Shown: positions 33,932-43,317, counted from the stretch's first letter. The stretch is DNA of 64,000 nucleotides from Planctomycetota bacterium (GCA_028281445.1 JANQJW010000006.1:19479-83478); one strand, 5' to 3'. Translations and numbers: made by a program. Notes: generated by a model not told the origin, from the sequence alone.

Positions 33932-35437
33932 CTAGCCCCGTTTCCAGTGCTGCAGGAAGCGCGTCATGACCCGCACGCCGAAGCCCGTGGCGCCCTTCGT
34001 GAAGGTCCCGGCGGTCTTCGACGTCCACGCCATGCCCGCAATGTCGAGGTGGGCCCACGGCACCTTGCCGACGAAGTTCTCGAGGAACGCCGCCGCCGTC
34101 AGGGTCCCCGCTCCCGGCGTCCCGAGGTTCGAGAGGTCCGCGTACGGGCTGTCGAGCTGCTTGCGGTAGCCGTCGTTGATGGGCATGCGCCAGAGGGCGT
34201 CGCCCGACGACGACGACGCGTCGAGCAACTGGTCGGCCAGCGGTTCGTTGTTCGAGATGAGCGCCGCGTTCTGATCGCCGAGTGCCACCACGCACGCACC
34301 GGTCAGCGTCGCGAGGTCGACGATGGCGCGCGGACGTGGGCGCATCTTGGTCGTTGCGTAGGCCAACGCATCGGCGAGGATCAACCGGCCTTCCGCGTCG
34401 GTGTTTCGCACCTCGATGGTCTTGCCGTTCATGGCGCGTAGGATGTCGCCCGGCTTGTAGGCCGCGGCGTCGGGCATGTTCTCCGAGGCCGGCACGAGCC
34501 CTACGACGCGCGTCCCGATGCCCAAGCGCGCGACGGCCGTCATCGTGCCGATCACGGCTGCGCCGCCGCACATGTCGAACTTCATGTCCTCCATCTTGTT
34601 GGCGGGCTTGATGGAGATGCCGCCGGTGTCGAACGTGAGGCCCTTGCCCACGATCGCCACGGTGTCCTTGCTGCGCGCGCGCTTCGGCTCGTACGTCATG
34701 GCGATGAGCTTGGCGGGCTCGACGCTGCCGGCGGACACGCCGAGGAGGGAGCCCATGCCGAGGTCGCGCATCTCGTCTTCTTCGAGGACGTGCGTGGCGA
34801 AGCCGTGCTCGTCGCCGAGTGCCTGCGCCTGCTCCGCGAGGAAGGTCGGCGTTGCCGTGTTGCCCGGCTCGTTGCCCAGCGTGCGCGCCACGCACACGCA
34901 CTCGCCGAGAATCGCGCCTTCGTTGGCCGCGCGCTGAACGCGCTTGCCCTCGCCGGAGCCCGCGAGAATCGTGAGCGTCTCGACAGCGCTCTTGCTCTTC
35001 TCGGACTTGTAGATCTCGAAGCGATACAGACCCGCCACGGCACCGTCGGCGATCGCCTCGGCGGCGCGCGTCGCGCTCAGCGCCGCACCCCGGCCCTCGG
35101 GCAGGACGAACGTGACCGACGACGCGCCGTGGTCGCGCGCTGCGCGTACGGCTGCTGCCGCTGCGTCGCGCACCGTGTTGCGGCTCTGATCCCCCTGACG
35201 GCCGAGCCCGGCGAGGACGAGCGTGGGTACGCGGTCGTCACGCTTGCCCGTCAGCGTGCGGACCTGCCCCGCGGCACCCGTGAAGGCGCCACGTCGCACG
35301 AGGGTGTCGTAGCCTGCGCGAAACTGGGCGCCGGCGGAGCCGACGCTTTTGCGGATCGGCGTGCCCGCGAGCTGGAAGAGGACGACGGCTTCGTCCTTGT
35401 GACGGCCCAGGCTCGACTCGCGTACTGATACTTCCAT
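33932..35437 (-). CDS. pepA: Leucyl aminopeptidase (M17)
   Basis: 501 residues. The C-terminal catalytic domain shows the two-metal signature: VGKGLTFDTGGISIKPANKMEDMKFDMCGGAAV and the family-defining NTDAEGRLILADAL. LVPASENMPDAAAYKPGDIL lies between them, and the domain ends GATGFGVRVM. It removes N-terminal residues from peptides in the cytoplasm and in some bacteria also binds DNA. The N-terminal 160 residues are the usual less-conserved domain. GGGAG sits 8 bases before the ATG at 35437, so it has a ribosome site. It stands 36 bases after the small Arg-rich gene. Confidence 0.95.
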   Translation of the reverse strand: MEVSVRESSLGRHKDEAVVLFQLAGTPIRKSVGSAGAQFRAGYDTLVRRGAFTGAAGQVRTLTGKRDDRVPTLVLAGLGRQGDQSRNTVRDAAAAAVRAARDHGASSVTFVLPEGRGAALSATRAAEAIADGAVAGLYRFEIYKSEKSKSAVETLTILAGSGEGKRVQRAANEGAILGECVCVARTLGNEPGNTATPTFLAEQAQALGDEHGFATHVLEEDEMRDLGMGSLLGVSAGSVEPAKLIAMTYEPKRARSKDTVAIVGKGLTFDTGGISIKPANKMEDMKFDMCGGAAVIGTMTAVARLGIGTRVVGLVPASENMPDAAAYKPGDILRAMNGKTIEVRNTDAEGRLILADALAYATTKMRPRPRAIVDLATLTGACVVALGDQNAALISNNEPLADQLLDASSSSGDALWRMPINDGYRKQLDSPYADLSNLGTPGAGTLTAAAFLENFVGKVPWAHLDIAGMAWTSKTAGTFTKGATGFGVRVMTRFLQHWKRG

Positions 35438-35473
35438 GGCCCCACTCCCTGCGTGCTGCGCCGGCTGGGCGCG

Positions 35474-35770
35474 CTACTCGCTGTGCTTCTCGTACCCGAG
35501 GTCCTTCAGGATCCCGAGAACCTCGCTCCACGTGGGGAACGCGCGTCCCGTGGAAGCCTTGAAGCTGTTGATGGCGTTGATGAACTCGAGCGTTTCGGCC
35601 TCGAGGTCGTACTGGTTGATGCTGCGCCTGCCACGGCGCGATCCCTTGCGCCGTTCGGTCTTGCGCCGCTCTTCCGGCACCTCCTCCTCGCGCGTCCGGC
35701 GGTCGCCCTGGCGGCGATCCGACTTCGTGCGGCGGTCCATGTTGGGGTCCGGGGGAGAGGCTTCGCTCAT
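35474..35770 (-). CDS. 98-residue arginine-rich protein with conserved C-terminal domain
   Basis: From the ATG at 35770. The first 50 residues are highly charged and arginine-rich (DRRTKSDRRQGDRRTREEE, RRKTERRKGSRRGRRS), probably disordered and able to bind nucleic acid or membrane. The last 45 residues form a compact helical domain (ETLEFINAINSFKASTGRAFPTWSEVLGILKDLGY). I recall similar C-terminal domains in other Planctomycetota, which is weak support for the taxonomic guess. Function unknown. A TAGGCT box lies at 35780-35785, 9 bases before the ATG. Confidence 0.72.
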   Translation of the reverse strand: MSEASPPDPNMDRRTKSDRRQGDRRTREEEVPEERRKTERRKGSRRGRRSINQYDLEAETLEFINAINSFKASTGRAFPTWSEVLGILKDLGYEKHSE

Positions 35771-35827
35771 GAACGGCAAAGCCTACCCTCCCGCGTCGAA
35801 GTCAGGCCCGGATTGACGGGCCCGTGC

Positions 35828-37813
35828 TCATCGGCTCGGGAAGACGATCCGCACGTCGTGGCTGCGCCCGTCTTCGACCTGGATCCGTTCCTCGAAGGTG
35901 GTCTCCCCCATGCGGGCGCGGACGTCGACGGGGCCCGGCCGCACGGCCAGCTCGGCACCCGTGGACAGCAGGATGCGCCGGAATGCGCCCTTCTCCCCTT
36001 CGCGCACCTCCAGGATCATGTTCCCCACGACGCGCGCGGGTCGGCCGGTCTCATCCACCGGTTGTCCGAACTTGAGGAAGCCCCATTCGCGCAGCTCGAT
36101 CGGTGGGATGACGGTCGAGCGATCGCGGGAGACCTCGAAGCGGTCCGTCTTGAAGGCGATGCGGCCGCTGCTCGTGGCCTCCAGGCGATAGAGTCCCGGC
36201 GCGATGCCGTCGATCGAGATCTCGCCCTCGCGACTCACGAAGGTGCCCATCGGGCGCTCGCGATCGTTGACGATGGCGATCAAGCGGACCGTCGCCGGGT
36301 CGATGATCCCGCCGGACGTGTCGAACACACGCGTGATGATCGTGCCGCCCCCGCCGATCTCGAAGTCGGTCTGTGCGACCTCGCCCGGTCCCACGGAGAC
36401 GTCCTGGGGCATCGAGCTCTCCTTGCCGGCCTTGATCCAGACGCGGTAGTTGGCCGGGGCGATGCCCGCGAGCACGAACTCGCTGTTCTTGTCGATGCGC
36501 GTCTGCTTCTTGAACCGGCGCGGTCCCTTCGTCTTCTCGTCGGTGGCCTCGAAGATGACCTGGATGCGGCGGTTGGCCTTGGCACCGGCAGCGCCGAGTA
36601 CGCGGCCGCGCACTCCGCCCAACGGCTCGACGACGATCTCCAGACCGTCGGTGCCGGCATCGGCACTCTCGACGACCGAGCCGAAGGTGTCGTGCTTGGC
36701 GACAATCGACTGCGAACCGCGTGCGAGGCCCTCGGCCCGGAAGCGGCCTTCCTTGTCGGTCATGACACGGCGCCACTTGTGCTTGTAGACCCAGTGTCGG
36801 TAGTAGGCGGAGATGCTCTGCACCTCGATGAGTACGTTCGGGACGCCCTTGCCGTTCTCGTCCACGACACGGCCTGCGACGAACTCGCCCTTGCGCATGC
36901 GGAACTCGCGCTCGACGGTCTCGCCGGGCTCGACCACCGTGCGCTTGGGCGTCGTCTTGCCGCCCTGGGAGTCGAAGTCGAACCAGCTGTACTTGGGGTG
37001 CGTGATGACGAACTCGAGCTGCATGGCGTCGGCCAGCGGGCCGATCTCGAAATGGCCGTTGCGGTCGCTGCGAAGACGGATCGTCTCGCGGCCTTCGTAG
37101 GGCAGCCCGTAGAGCTTCGGCCCGAGGACCTTCGGAATGAAGCGTCCGAGCGTGGCCAGCCAGTCGAGCTTGCGTGCCTTGCGCTGGATGGTCTTGAACT
37201 CGACGTTGCCGGGCTTGTCGGGTGCCTTGTTGACGCGCTGTTGGAAGTAGATGTCGATGGTCGCGCCGTGAACGGGCCGGTTGGTCTCGTCGTCGACGAC
37301 GGTTCCAACGAATCGGCCGGCGGCGGGGAGCTCGAGCAACAGGTCCTCGCGGGGCTTCGTGACACCCGTGACGGCGAGGAAGTACCGCGGCGGGTGGTAG
37401 GCCATGACGCGGCTGATGCGCGTCTGGCTGTCCGCCGCGATCCGAAACTTCCCGTCCTCGTCGGCGACCGTCTCACCGGCCGGCGTGTAGTCACCGATCA
37501 CGGGAATCGGTGCGTCGGGATCCACGTCGCCCCCGCTGCGCATCCGGTCCATGAGGAAAGCGTCGCCCGCGTTGTAGGCGATCAGCATGACCTTGGCGCC
37601 GGGGACCGGGTTGCCTTCGAGATCGACGACCTTGCCGCCGTACACGCCGCCCATGGTGGGCTTCTCGAGCATCCAGTCTTCGGGCGGCGCCTCGTCCGGC
37701 TCGTCGACGGTCAGCGGGACGTTCGCTTCCTCGGTGCCGAGATCGCTGTTGAAGAGCCACCAGAGAGCGAAGGCGGCGGCGAGCACCGCGACGATGAGGG
37801 GCAGGCGTGACAT
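35828..37813 (-). CDS. Membrane-anchored protein with carboxypeptidase-regulatory-like repeats
   Basis: 661 residues from the ATG at 37813, with GGTGGAGG just upstream. One N-terminal membrane helix (LPLIVAVLAAAFALWWLF). The rest is a string of beta-sandwich units of the carboxypeptidase-regulatory or transthyretin-like type. They are recognisable at GGKVVDLEGNPVPGAKVMLIAY, FVGTVVDDETNRPVHGATIDIYF, AGRVVDENGKGVPNVLIEVQ and RGRVLGAAGAKANRRIQVIF, with further looser ones toward the C-terminus. Such proteins are extracytoplasmic and often adhesive or structural. No catalytic site is visible. A longer start at 37894 is possible but lacks a ribosome site. Confidence 0.84.
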   Translation of the reverse strand: MSRLPLIVAVLAAAFALWWLFNSDLGTEEANVPLTVDEPDEAPPEDWMLEKPTMGGVYGGKVVDLEGNPVPGAKVMLIAYNAGDAFLMDRMRSGGDVDPDAPIPVIGDYTPAGETVADEDGKFRIAADSQTRISRVMAYHPPRYFLAVTGVTKPREDLLLELPAAGRFVGTVVDDETNRPVHGATIDIYFQQRVNKAPDKPGNVEFKTIQRKARKLDWLATLGRFIPKVLGPKLYGLPYEGRETIRLRSDRNGHFEIGPLADAMQLEFVITHPKYSWFDFDSQGGKTTPKRTVVEPGETVEREFRMRKGEFVAGRVVDENGKGVPNVLIEVQSISAYYRHWVYKHKWRRVMTDKEGRFRAEGLARGSQSIVAKHDTFGSVVESADAGTDGLEIVVEPLGGVRGRVLGAAGAKANRRIQVIFEATDEKTKGPRRFKKQTRIDKNSEFVLAGIAPANYRVWIKAGKESSMPQDVSVGPGEVAQTDFEIGGGGTIITRVFDTSGGIIDPATVRLIAIVNDRERPMGTFVSREGEISIDGIAPGLYRLEATSSGRIAFKTDRFEVSRDRSTVIPPIELREWGFLKFGQPVDETGRPARVVGNMILEVREGEKGAFRRILLSTGAELAVRPGPVDVRARMGETTFEERIQVEDGRSHDVRIVFPSR

Positions 37814-37939
37814 GGAACCTCCACCGCGTCCGTCGCCATCAACCCCGCTCATCTTGCCGACGAACGCAGCCTCGGCCACGCGGCTTCCTCCCAAACGTTA
37901 CAGCGCAGATACCGGAGCTCGGCTCCCTGGATGCTCGGC

Positions 37940-38003
37940 GGCGCTTAGCCATCCGCTCCTCGAGTGGCAGACCACGAGTCGTCGCGGATGGCTGTGCGGC
38001 GCC
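37940..38003. other. Long imperfect hairpin in the spacer before the repeat-protein gene
   Basis: AGCCATCCGC (37947-37956) pairs perfectly with GCGGATGGCT (37984-37993). An outer GGCGC/GCGCC (37940-37944, 37999-38003) extends the stem, and the loop holds a smaller CTCG-GTGG/CCAC-GAG pairing. It lies between the cupin gene and the minus-strand repeat-protein gene and could act as terminator, processing site or leader structure. The rest of 37814-38056 shows nothing else. Confidence 0.45.
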
Positions 38004-38056
38004 TTCGCCCCAGGAACCCGCGCTTTCACGTCACCGGCCCAAGGTGCATCGCCTGC

Positions 38057-38464
38057 CTAGATTCGGCCGTCGAGTTCCGAAAAATCGAACGCGCTGCTCT
38101 CCTGGCCGGGCACGCGGTAGGAGTCCTCGTCCTCGTGATGCGTCGAGAACTCCATGATCTCGGCGTCCTCGATGCCCCAGAAGCGGTGCTCCACACCGGG
38201 CGGGATGTGATGGTGGTCGCCCGGCCCCATGACCCGTTCGCCGTCACCCAGTTCGAGCAGGATGCGGCCCGAGGTCACGTAGAAGACCTCGTCCTTGTTC
38301 TTGTGGTAGTGCAGCGAACAGCGGTAGCCCCTCTTGAGGACCATCTTCTTGCCGCAGTACTCCCGGTTCACGATCCAGTGCTCTTCGCCCCAGACCTTGG
38401 GCACCGTGTGTGTCGGTACCTGCTCCAGGATCTTCCGTTCGGTGGGAGACGCTTCGTCGGCCAT
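38057..38464 (-). CDS. Cupin-domain protein, mannose-6-phosphate isomerase type II-like
   Basis: 135 residues forming one cupin barrel. The metal motif SLHYHKNKDEVFYVTSGRILLELGDG and the second part GDHHHIPPGVEHRFWGIEDAEIMEFSTHHEDED match stand-alone cupins related to the C-terminal domain of mannose-6-phosphate isomerase/GDP-mannose pyrophosphorylase. It probably binds or isomerises a sugar phosphate in the cytoplasm; the substrate is not determined. A TAGAAT box ends 7 bases before its ATG, and the TAG of that box is the ddl stop codon. Confidence 0.88.
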   Translation of the reverse strand: MADEASPTERKILEQVPTHTVPKVWGEEHWIVNREYCGKKMVLKRGYRCSLHYHKNKDEVFYVTSGRILLELGDGERVMGPGDHHHIPPGVEHRFWGIEDAEIMEFSTHHEDEDSYRVPGQESSAFDFSELDGRI

Positions 38465-38471
38465 GGCCCGG

Positions 38472-38477
38472 ATTCTA
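38472..38477 (-). promoter_or_regulatory. -10 box (TAGAAT) of the cupin gene
   Basis: Minus strand, 7 bases before the ATG at 38464. The first three bases (TAG, 38475-38477) are the stop codon of ddl. Confidence 0.5.
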
Positions 38478-39590
38478 CGAGGGGACGCGTGCCGAACGGA
38501 CGAGGTTCGTCACCAGTTCGGGAAAGGCAACGCCCGAAGCCTCCGCGGCCAGCGGGACCAGGCCGCGTGACGACATGCCGGGAATCGTGTTCACCTCGAG
38601 CACGCGCAGCGAGCCGTCCTTGGTGAGGATCATGTCGGTGCGGGACAGCCCGGTGAGTCCGAGGAGGCGATGCACGTCCAGCGCAATCTGCTGCGCGGCG
38701 TGCGCCACCTCGTCCGGGACGGGCGCCGGACAGATCTCCTCCGCGCCGTCCGCTGCGTACTTCTCGTGGTAGTCGAAGAACGTACCGCTCTTCGGGCGGA
38801 TCTCCACGACGGGCAAGGCACGCGGCTCGTGACGACCGGGCGATTCCGACCGGTCTTCGATCACGCCGACCGTGAGCTCTCTGCCCGCCACGTGCTCCTC
38901 GACGAGCAGGCGCTCCGCCGGGGGAACGAGCTCCTCGATCGCGCTGATCGCCTCGCCGGCGTCGTTGGCGATCTTGACCTCGAGAGTCGAGCCGCCGCGG
39001 GGATTCTTCAGTACGAGCGGCAAGCCCAGCTTCGCGATCCAGCCCTCGATGCGCGCTGCCCGCCCGCGTTCGAGATCGCCGGCTTCGACCACCTCGAAAG
39101 CCGGCGTGTCGATGCCGTGGAAACCGATGATCTCCTTTGCGCGGATCTTGTCGAAGGCGGTCGCGCTGGCCGCCGTGTCCGACCCCACGAACGCGAGGCC
39201 GGCCGCCGAGAGGCACGCCTGCACCGTGCCGTCTTCGCCGAAACGGCCGTGGAGCACGGGGAAGACCACGTCGGTCCCCCACTCCTTGAGCGCCACCAGC
39301 GCCTCGCACGGCCCGTCGTAGGCGCGCCAGCCCTGCACGTCATGGGCGTCGAATGCGGGCGTCCCTTCGTCGTCGCCGTTCGTCCTCGAACGCGTCGGGA
39401 GCTTCCAGCGCCGTGGCGGGACCTTCCACTCGCCCTCGCGCGAGATGAACACGGGCCGCACGTCGTAGACGTCCGGAGAGAGCGCATCGACGACGTTCTC
39501 ACCGCCTTGCAGAGAGACCTCGTGCTCCGCGCTGGGGCCGCCCATCAGGACCGCCACGCGCAACCGCTCACCCTTGCTCGTCACTCGCAT
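38475..39590 (-). CDS. ddl: D-alanine--D-alanine ligase
   Basis: 371 residues from the ATG at 39590, with GGAG 9 bases upstream. ATP-grasp motifs are clear: VAVLMGGPSAEHEVSLQGG at the N-terminus, FPVLHGRFGEDGTVQ, the lysine-bearing LPLVLKNPRGGSTLEVKIA, LLVEEHVAGRELTVGVI and the C-terminal SRTDMILTKDGSLRVLEVNTIPGMSSRGLVPLAAEASG. It makes the D-Ala-D-Ala dipeptide for peptidoglycan in the cytoplasm. Its presence implies a peptidoglycan cell wall. A TATAGT box at 39615-39620 gives a leader of about 18 bases. Confidence 0.94.
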   Translation of the reverse strand: MRVTSKGERLRVAVLMGGPSAEHEVSLQGGENVVDALSPDVYDVRPVFISREGEWKVPPRRWKLPTRSRTNGDDEGTPAFDAHDVQGWRAYDGPCEALVALKEWGTDVVFPVLHGRFGEDGTVQACLSAAGLAFVGSDTAASATAFDKIRAKEIIGFHGIDTPAFEVVEAGDLERGRAARIEGWIAKLGLPLVLKNPRGGSTLEVKIANDAGEAISAIEELVPPAERLLVEEHVAGRELTVGVIEDRSESPGRHEPRALPVVEIRPKSGTFFDYHEKYAADGAEEICPAPVPDEVAHAAQQIALDVHRLLGLTGLSRTDMILTKDGSLRVLEVNTIPGMSSRGLVPLAAEASGVAFPELVTNLVRSARVPS

Positions 39591-39644
39591 GGACACTCCG
39601 CTCCGTGGAGGCCCACTATAGCGCGGAGGTTCGCTCCATCGACC

Positions 39645-40979
39645 TCAAGATGTTGGGGGTGCGTCTACCAGCTCGCGAGGTCGCAAGGACGGCTGCTCGG
39701 GCTCGTCCAGGCCGCGCTCCCGGTACCAGCGGCGCACCTCGGCATCGGCCAGCAAGCGAGCCGTGACGAGGCTGTCCACGCCCTCGGCGTTCTTGACGGG
39801 AGCGAACTCGCGCGTGCGCTCCACCTCGTGGACCTCGGCCCGCGGAGCCTCCGGGAACAGGTCGAAGATGAATCGTTCGAGCTTCCAGGCATTGGGCGCA
39901 TCGGGCTGCTGCAGGACCCCCGCCGCGTCGTGGAACGGCACCTTCTTGTGGGCCTTGTGGAGCGGCAGCGCAAAGCCCTGCTCCACGAGATCGTTGAGCC
40001 ACGCCACGGAGAAACCGTGGATCGCGATCGATCCCATGTCCAAGGCGCCGCCGGCCACGCCGTCGATCGTCGCTTCCTCTTCCTGGATCTGCTCGAGCTC
40101 GGTGTACTCGACGACGCGCTGCCGACCACGCACGTCGCGCGCGAAGATGCCGACCTTCTCGTCAAGCGTTGCCTTGCGGACCGCCTTTCCGACGGCATGG
40201 AGGCGGCGCTCGACCATCCAGCCGAGCATGACCGGATCGAGCGGCAGGGACAGCGGATTGTCGACCTGGAACGTCGTCAGGACGTCCACGCCGCGCTCGT
40301 GGAGGTCGCGGATGACACCGGATGCTGCGATGGCGCTGAACGCGCCGCCATGTCCGTCCGGTGCGAGCGCAAGCTGCCCCGGACCGGCCAGCACGGCGCG
40401 GCCCTCGTTGTCGAGGCACGGCAGCTGCGCTTGTTCGATGATCGTGACCTGGTCGTCGGAGAGCCCCCACGCCCCGCAATCGGCGAAGGCCTCTTCGGTT
40501 CGGGCTCGGGTCGCCGGGCTCACGAGCAGATAGAACGGCACGGGCTTCCCGGCCTTCTCGCTAGCGGCCGCGACGCGCTCGGCGTGGATGCGGTAGAGGC
40601 TTCGATCCGCTTCGGGACCGAAGGTGAGACAGCCCTTGGGCCCGTCGTAGCCCAGACGGGTGCCCTGCCCACCCGCTAGAAGCAGCGTTGCGGCCCGGCC
40701 CCCGCGCAGCAGCCCTTCGCCGAGTGCCGCCAGTCGCCTGCGAAGCCCAGGCTGGCCCTCCTGGCGCGGCAGTGTGAGCACCTGCGGCGGGCGCAGCGAG
40801 GGGGTGCCGTGCGCGCCGCTGCGAAACGCCTTGCGCAGCTCGTCCCAGGGATGGGCCGCCGCCTCGACGAGGAAGGCGTCACGTGTCTCCGGATCCAGTC
40901 CCTCCGCGTGCGCGACGAGATGGTCCTGGCCGGCGTCGGTCAGTCGAGCAGCGGCATCCTTCGCGGTGTCGGCAGTCAT
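39645..40979 (-). CDS. UDP-N-acetylglucosamine/UDP-sugar pyrophosphorylase (eukaryote-like UDPGP family)
   Basis: 444 residues. The nucleotide-binding loop LLLAGGQGTRLGYDGPKGCLTFGP near residue 80 and PFYLLVSPATRARTEEAF are typical of the UDPGP family (UAP1/QRI1 branch) rather than the bacterial GlmU/GalU families. VDVLTTFQVDNPLSLPLDPVMLGWMV and MGSIAIHGFSVAWLNDLVEQG support this. It should convert UTP and N-acetylglucosamine-1-phosphate (or a related sugar phosphate) into UDP-sugar for wall or glycan synthesis. It is 16 bases downstream of fabF and 54 upstream of the ddl promoter region, tying sugar-nucleotide and lipid supply together. Confidence 0.88.
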   Translation of the reverse strand: MTADTAKDAAARLTDAGQDHLVAHAEGLDPETRDAFLVEAAAHPWDELRKAFRSGAHGTPSLRPPQVLTLPRQEGQPGLRRRLAALGEGLLRGGRAATLLLAGGQGTRLGYDGPKGCLTFGPEADRSLYRIHAERVAAASEKAGKPVPFYLLVSPATRARTEEAFADCGAWGLSDDQVTIIEQAQLPCLDNEGRAVLAGPGQLALAPDGHGGAFSAIAASGVIRDLHERGVDVLTTFQVDNPLSLPLDPVMLGWMVERRLHAVGKAVRKATLDEKVGIFARDVRGRQRVVEYTELEQIQEEEATIDGVAGGALDMGSIAIHGFSVAWLNDLVEQGFALPLHKAHKKVPFHDAAGVLQQPDAPNAWKLERFIFDLFPEAPRAEVHEVERTREFAPVKNAEGVDSLVTARLLADAEVRRWYRERGLDEPEQPSLRPRELVDAPPTS

Positions 40980-40995
40980 GCCGCTCCCGTCTCGG

Positions 40996-42258
40996 TCAAC
41001 CGGTGAACTTGCCGAAGGCGACCGTCACGTTGTGGCCGCCGAATCCCAGGCTGTTGGACAGCGCGTAGTTGACGTCCAGCTCGCGAGCGACGTTCGGGAT
41101 GTAGTCGAGGTCGCACTCGGGATCGGACTCTTCCTGGTTGATGGTCGGGTGCACCTTGCCCTCGTGGATCGAGCGCGCGGTGAAGACGGCTTCCACGCCG
41201 CCCGAGCCGCCCAAGAGGTGGCCCACCATCGACTTGGAGGACGAGATCGCGATCTTGTAGGCGTGGTCGCCGAACTCGCCCTTGATGGCCTCGGTCTCGG
41301 CCACGTCGTTGAGCGCGGTCGAGGTGCCGTGCGCGTTGATGTAGTCGATCTGATCCGGGTTGAGCTTGGCGTCCTTCAGCGCGAGCTTCATCGCGCGGCG
41401 CGGGCCAATGCCGCCCGGCGCCGGTGCGGTGATGTGGTGGGCGTCGGCCGTCATGCCGCTCCCCAGCACCTCGCAGTAGATCTTCGCGCCGCGCTTCTTG
41501 GCGTGCTCCAGCTCCTCGAAGATGAGGATCCCCGAGCCCTCGCCCATGACGAACCCGTCGCGATTCTTGTCGAACGGACGGCTGGCCCTCGTCGGCTCGT
41601 CGTTGTACTTGCGAGCCATCGCGCGCATGGCGTTGAACCCCGCCATGCCCATCGTCGTGATCGTGGCCTCGGAGCCTCCGGTGACGCACATGTCCTGCTC
41701 GCCGTCGCGGATGCTGCGGTGGGCCAGCGCCATGGCGTGGTTGCTCGACGCACACGCCGACGCCGTGATGTACGACGGTCCCATCAGGCCGAAGCGGATG
41801 CTGATCGTGCCGGCGACCGCGTTGGGCATCATCTTGGGCACGAAGAAGGCGCTCACACGTTGGTGGCCCTTCTCCATGATGGTGGTGTGCGTGTTCTCGA
41901 TCGTGTCGAGGCCGCCGATGCCCGTGCCGATGATGGCGCCGACCTGCTCGTAGTCGAGGCCGTTGTCTTCGCCCTTGACGAGACCCGCATCGGCCCACGC
42001 CTCTTCGGCGCCGGCCAACCCGTAGAGGGTCATGAGGTCGAGCTTGCGCACGTCCTTCTTGAGGACGAGCGTCAGCGGATCGAAGCCTTTCAGCTCCGCC
42101 GCCACGGCACACGGCATCTCGAACGCGCGCGGATCGTAGCGCGTGATCTGCGTGATGCCGCTCTGCCCTGCCAGGACCGCGTCCCAGGAGGTCTGGACGT
42201 CGAGGCCACAGGGATTGACGGATCCCAACCCCGTGACGACGACTCGTCTGCCGGCCAT
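40996..42258 (-). CDS. fabF: 3-oxoacyl-[acyl-carrier-protein] synthase II
   Basis: 420 residues. The Cys-His-His triad of KAS II enzymes is present: Cys in ITASACASSNHAMALAH, His in NAHGTSTALNDVAE and His in SKSMVGHLLGGSGGVEAV. The start VVVTGLGSVNPCGLDV and the end NSLGFGGHNVTVAFGKF are standard. It elongates acyl-ACP in fatty acid synthesis. It begins 5 bases after acpP, so the two are co-translated. Confidence 0.97.
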   Translation of the reverse strand: MAGRRVVVTGLGSVNPCGLDVQTSWDAVLAGQSGITQITRYDPRAFEMPCAVAAELKGFDPLTLVLKKDVRKLDLMTLYGLAGAEEAWADAGLVKGEDNGLDYEQVGAIIGTGIGGLDTIENTHTTIMEKGHQRVSAFFVPKMMPNAVAGTISIRFGLMGPSYITASACASSNHAMALAHRSIRDGEQDMCVTGGSEATITTMGMAGFNAMRAMARKYNDEPTRASRPFDKNRDGFVMGEGSGILIFEELEHAKKRGAKIYCEVLGSGMTADAHHITAPAPGGIGPRRAMKLALKDAKLNPDQIDYINAHGTSTALNDVAETEAIKGEFGDHAYKIAISSSKSMVGHLLGGSGGVEAVFTARSIHEGKVHPTINQEESDPECDLDYIPNVARELDVNYALSNSLGFGGHNVTVAFGKFTG

Positions 42259-42263
42259 GGAGG

Positions 42264-42515
42264 TCAGCTCGACGTCTTCTCGAGGTGCTCGGCGATGTGC
42301 TTGATGGCGTCACCGACCGTGCGGATCTTCTCGGCTTCCTCGTCCGGAATGCTGATCTCGAACTCGTCCTCGAGCTCCATGACGAGCTCGACGGTGTCGA
42401 GGCTGTCCGCACCGAGGTCGTTGATGAACGAGGTGTCTTCCGTGACCTTGTCCTCGCTCTGGCCCATCTGCTCGCACACGATCTTGATGACCTTGTCCCT
42501 GACGCTGCTGCCCAT
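42264..42515 (-). CDS. acpP: Acyl carrier protein
   Basis: 83 residues, acidic and helical. The phosphopantetheine site is Ser in [38 protein letters not shown] lies 8 bases before the ATG. It carries growing acyl chains between the Fab enzymes encoded around it. Confidence 0.97.
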   Translation of the reverse strand: MGSSVRDKVIKIVCEQMGQSEDKVTEDTSFINDLGADSLDTVELVMELEDEFEISIPDEEAEKIRTVGDAIKHIAEHLEKTSS

Positions 42516-42561
42516 GGCTGCTGCTCCTATGTCCTGACCTCTCCCGTAAGGAGTGGTTTTC

Positions 42562-43317
42562 CTACATGACCATGCCGCCGTCTACAGGAATCACCTGCCC
42601 GGTCACATAGCCGGCCTCGGGGGAGGCAAGGAATACCACCACCTCGGCCACATCCTCGACCGTTCCCAGACGGCCCAGCGGAATCAGCCCCATCAGGCTG
42701 TCCGCCGCACCCTCCGGGAGGTCGGCCGTCATGTCGGTCTGGATGTAGCCGGGTGCCACGGCATTGGCCGTGACCCCGCGGCCGGCCAGCTCACGGGCGA
42801 TCGACTTCGTGAAGCCGACGATCCCCGCCTTGCTGGCGGCGTAGTTGGCCTGACCGGCGTTGCCCATCAGGCCGACCACGGACGTGATGTTGATCACCCG
42901 CCCGCGGCGACTCTTCATCAGACGGCGCGCGGCCGTCTTAGTCATGAGGAACGTGCCCTTGAGGTTCACGTCCATGACCTTGTTCCAGTCGTCCTCGCCC
43001 ATGCGCATGAGGAGGCCGTCGCGGGTGATGCCCGCGTTGTTGATCAGCACGTCGAGGCCCCCGCCGTGCTCCACGGCGGCGTCGACGGCTGCCGATGCGC
43101 TGTCGGCCTGGCTCACGTCGCCAGCAATGAAGCGGCAGTTGTCGGGGTGGCCGCTCTCGGCGGCGGCTTCGTTCGCGGCCGCCTCGTTGGTGCCGGTGAA
43201 GGTCACCTTTGCGCCGCGCTCGGCGAAGGCCTTGACCAGCGCGCGGCCGATGCCGCGGGTGCCGCCGGTAACCAGAACACTGACTCCCGCAAAGCTCTCG
43301 ACGCCTTCGAAGCTCAT
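42562..43317 (-). CDS. fabG: 3-oxoacyl-[acyl-carrier-protein] reductase
   Basis: 251 residues from the ATG at 43317, which overlaps the fabD stop by one base (TGATG). Short-chain dehydrogenase motifs: [14 protein letters not shown] (NADPH loop), [14 protein letters not shown], catalytic Ser in INITSVVG and YAASKAG, and PGYIQTDMT. It reduces 3-oxoacyl-ACP. Ordering fabD-fabG-acpP-fabF is the classic bacterial cluster. Confidence 0.96.
   Translation of the reverse strand: MSFEGVESFAGVSVLVTGGTRGIGRALVKAFAERGAKVTFTGTNEAAANEAAAESGHPDNCRFIAGDVSQADSASAAVDAAVEHGGGLDVLINNAGITRDGLLMRMGEDDWNKVMDVNLKGTFLMTKTAARRLMKSRRGRVINITSVVGLMGNAGQANYAASKAGIVGFTKSIARELAGRGVTANAVAPGYIQTDMTADLPEGAADSLMGLIPLGRLGTVEDVAEVVVFLASPEAGYVTGQVIPVDGGMVM

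Noticed and set aside
35453..37810. 785-codon plus-strand open frame
   Set aside because: Antisense to the carboxypeptidase-regulatory repeat protein; its composition (Asp, Val, Arg, His-rich) is that of a GC-rich shadow frame, with no domain and no ribosome site.
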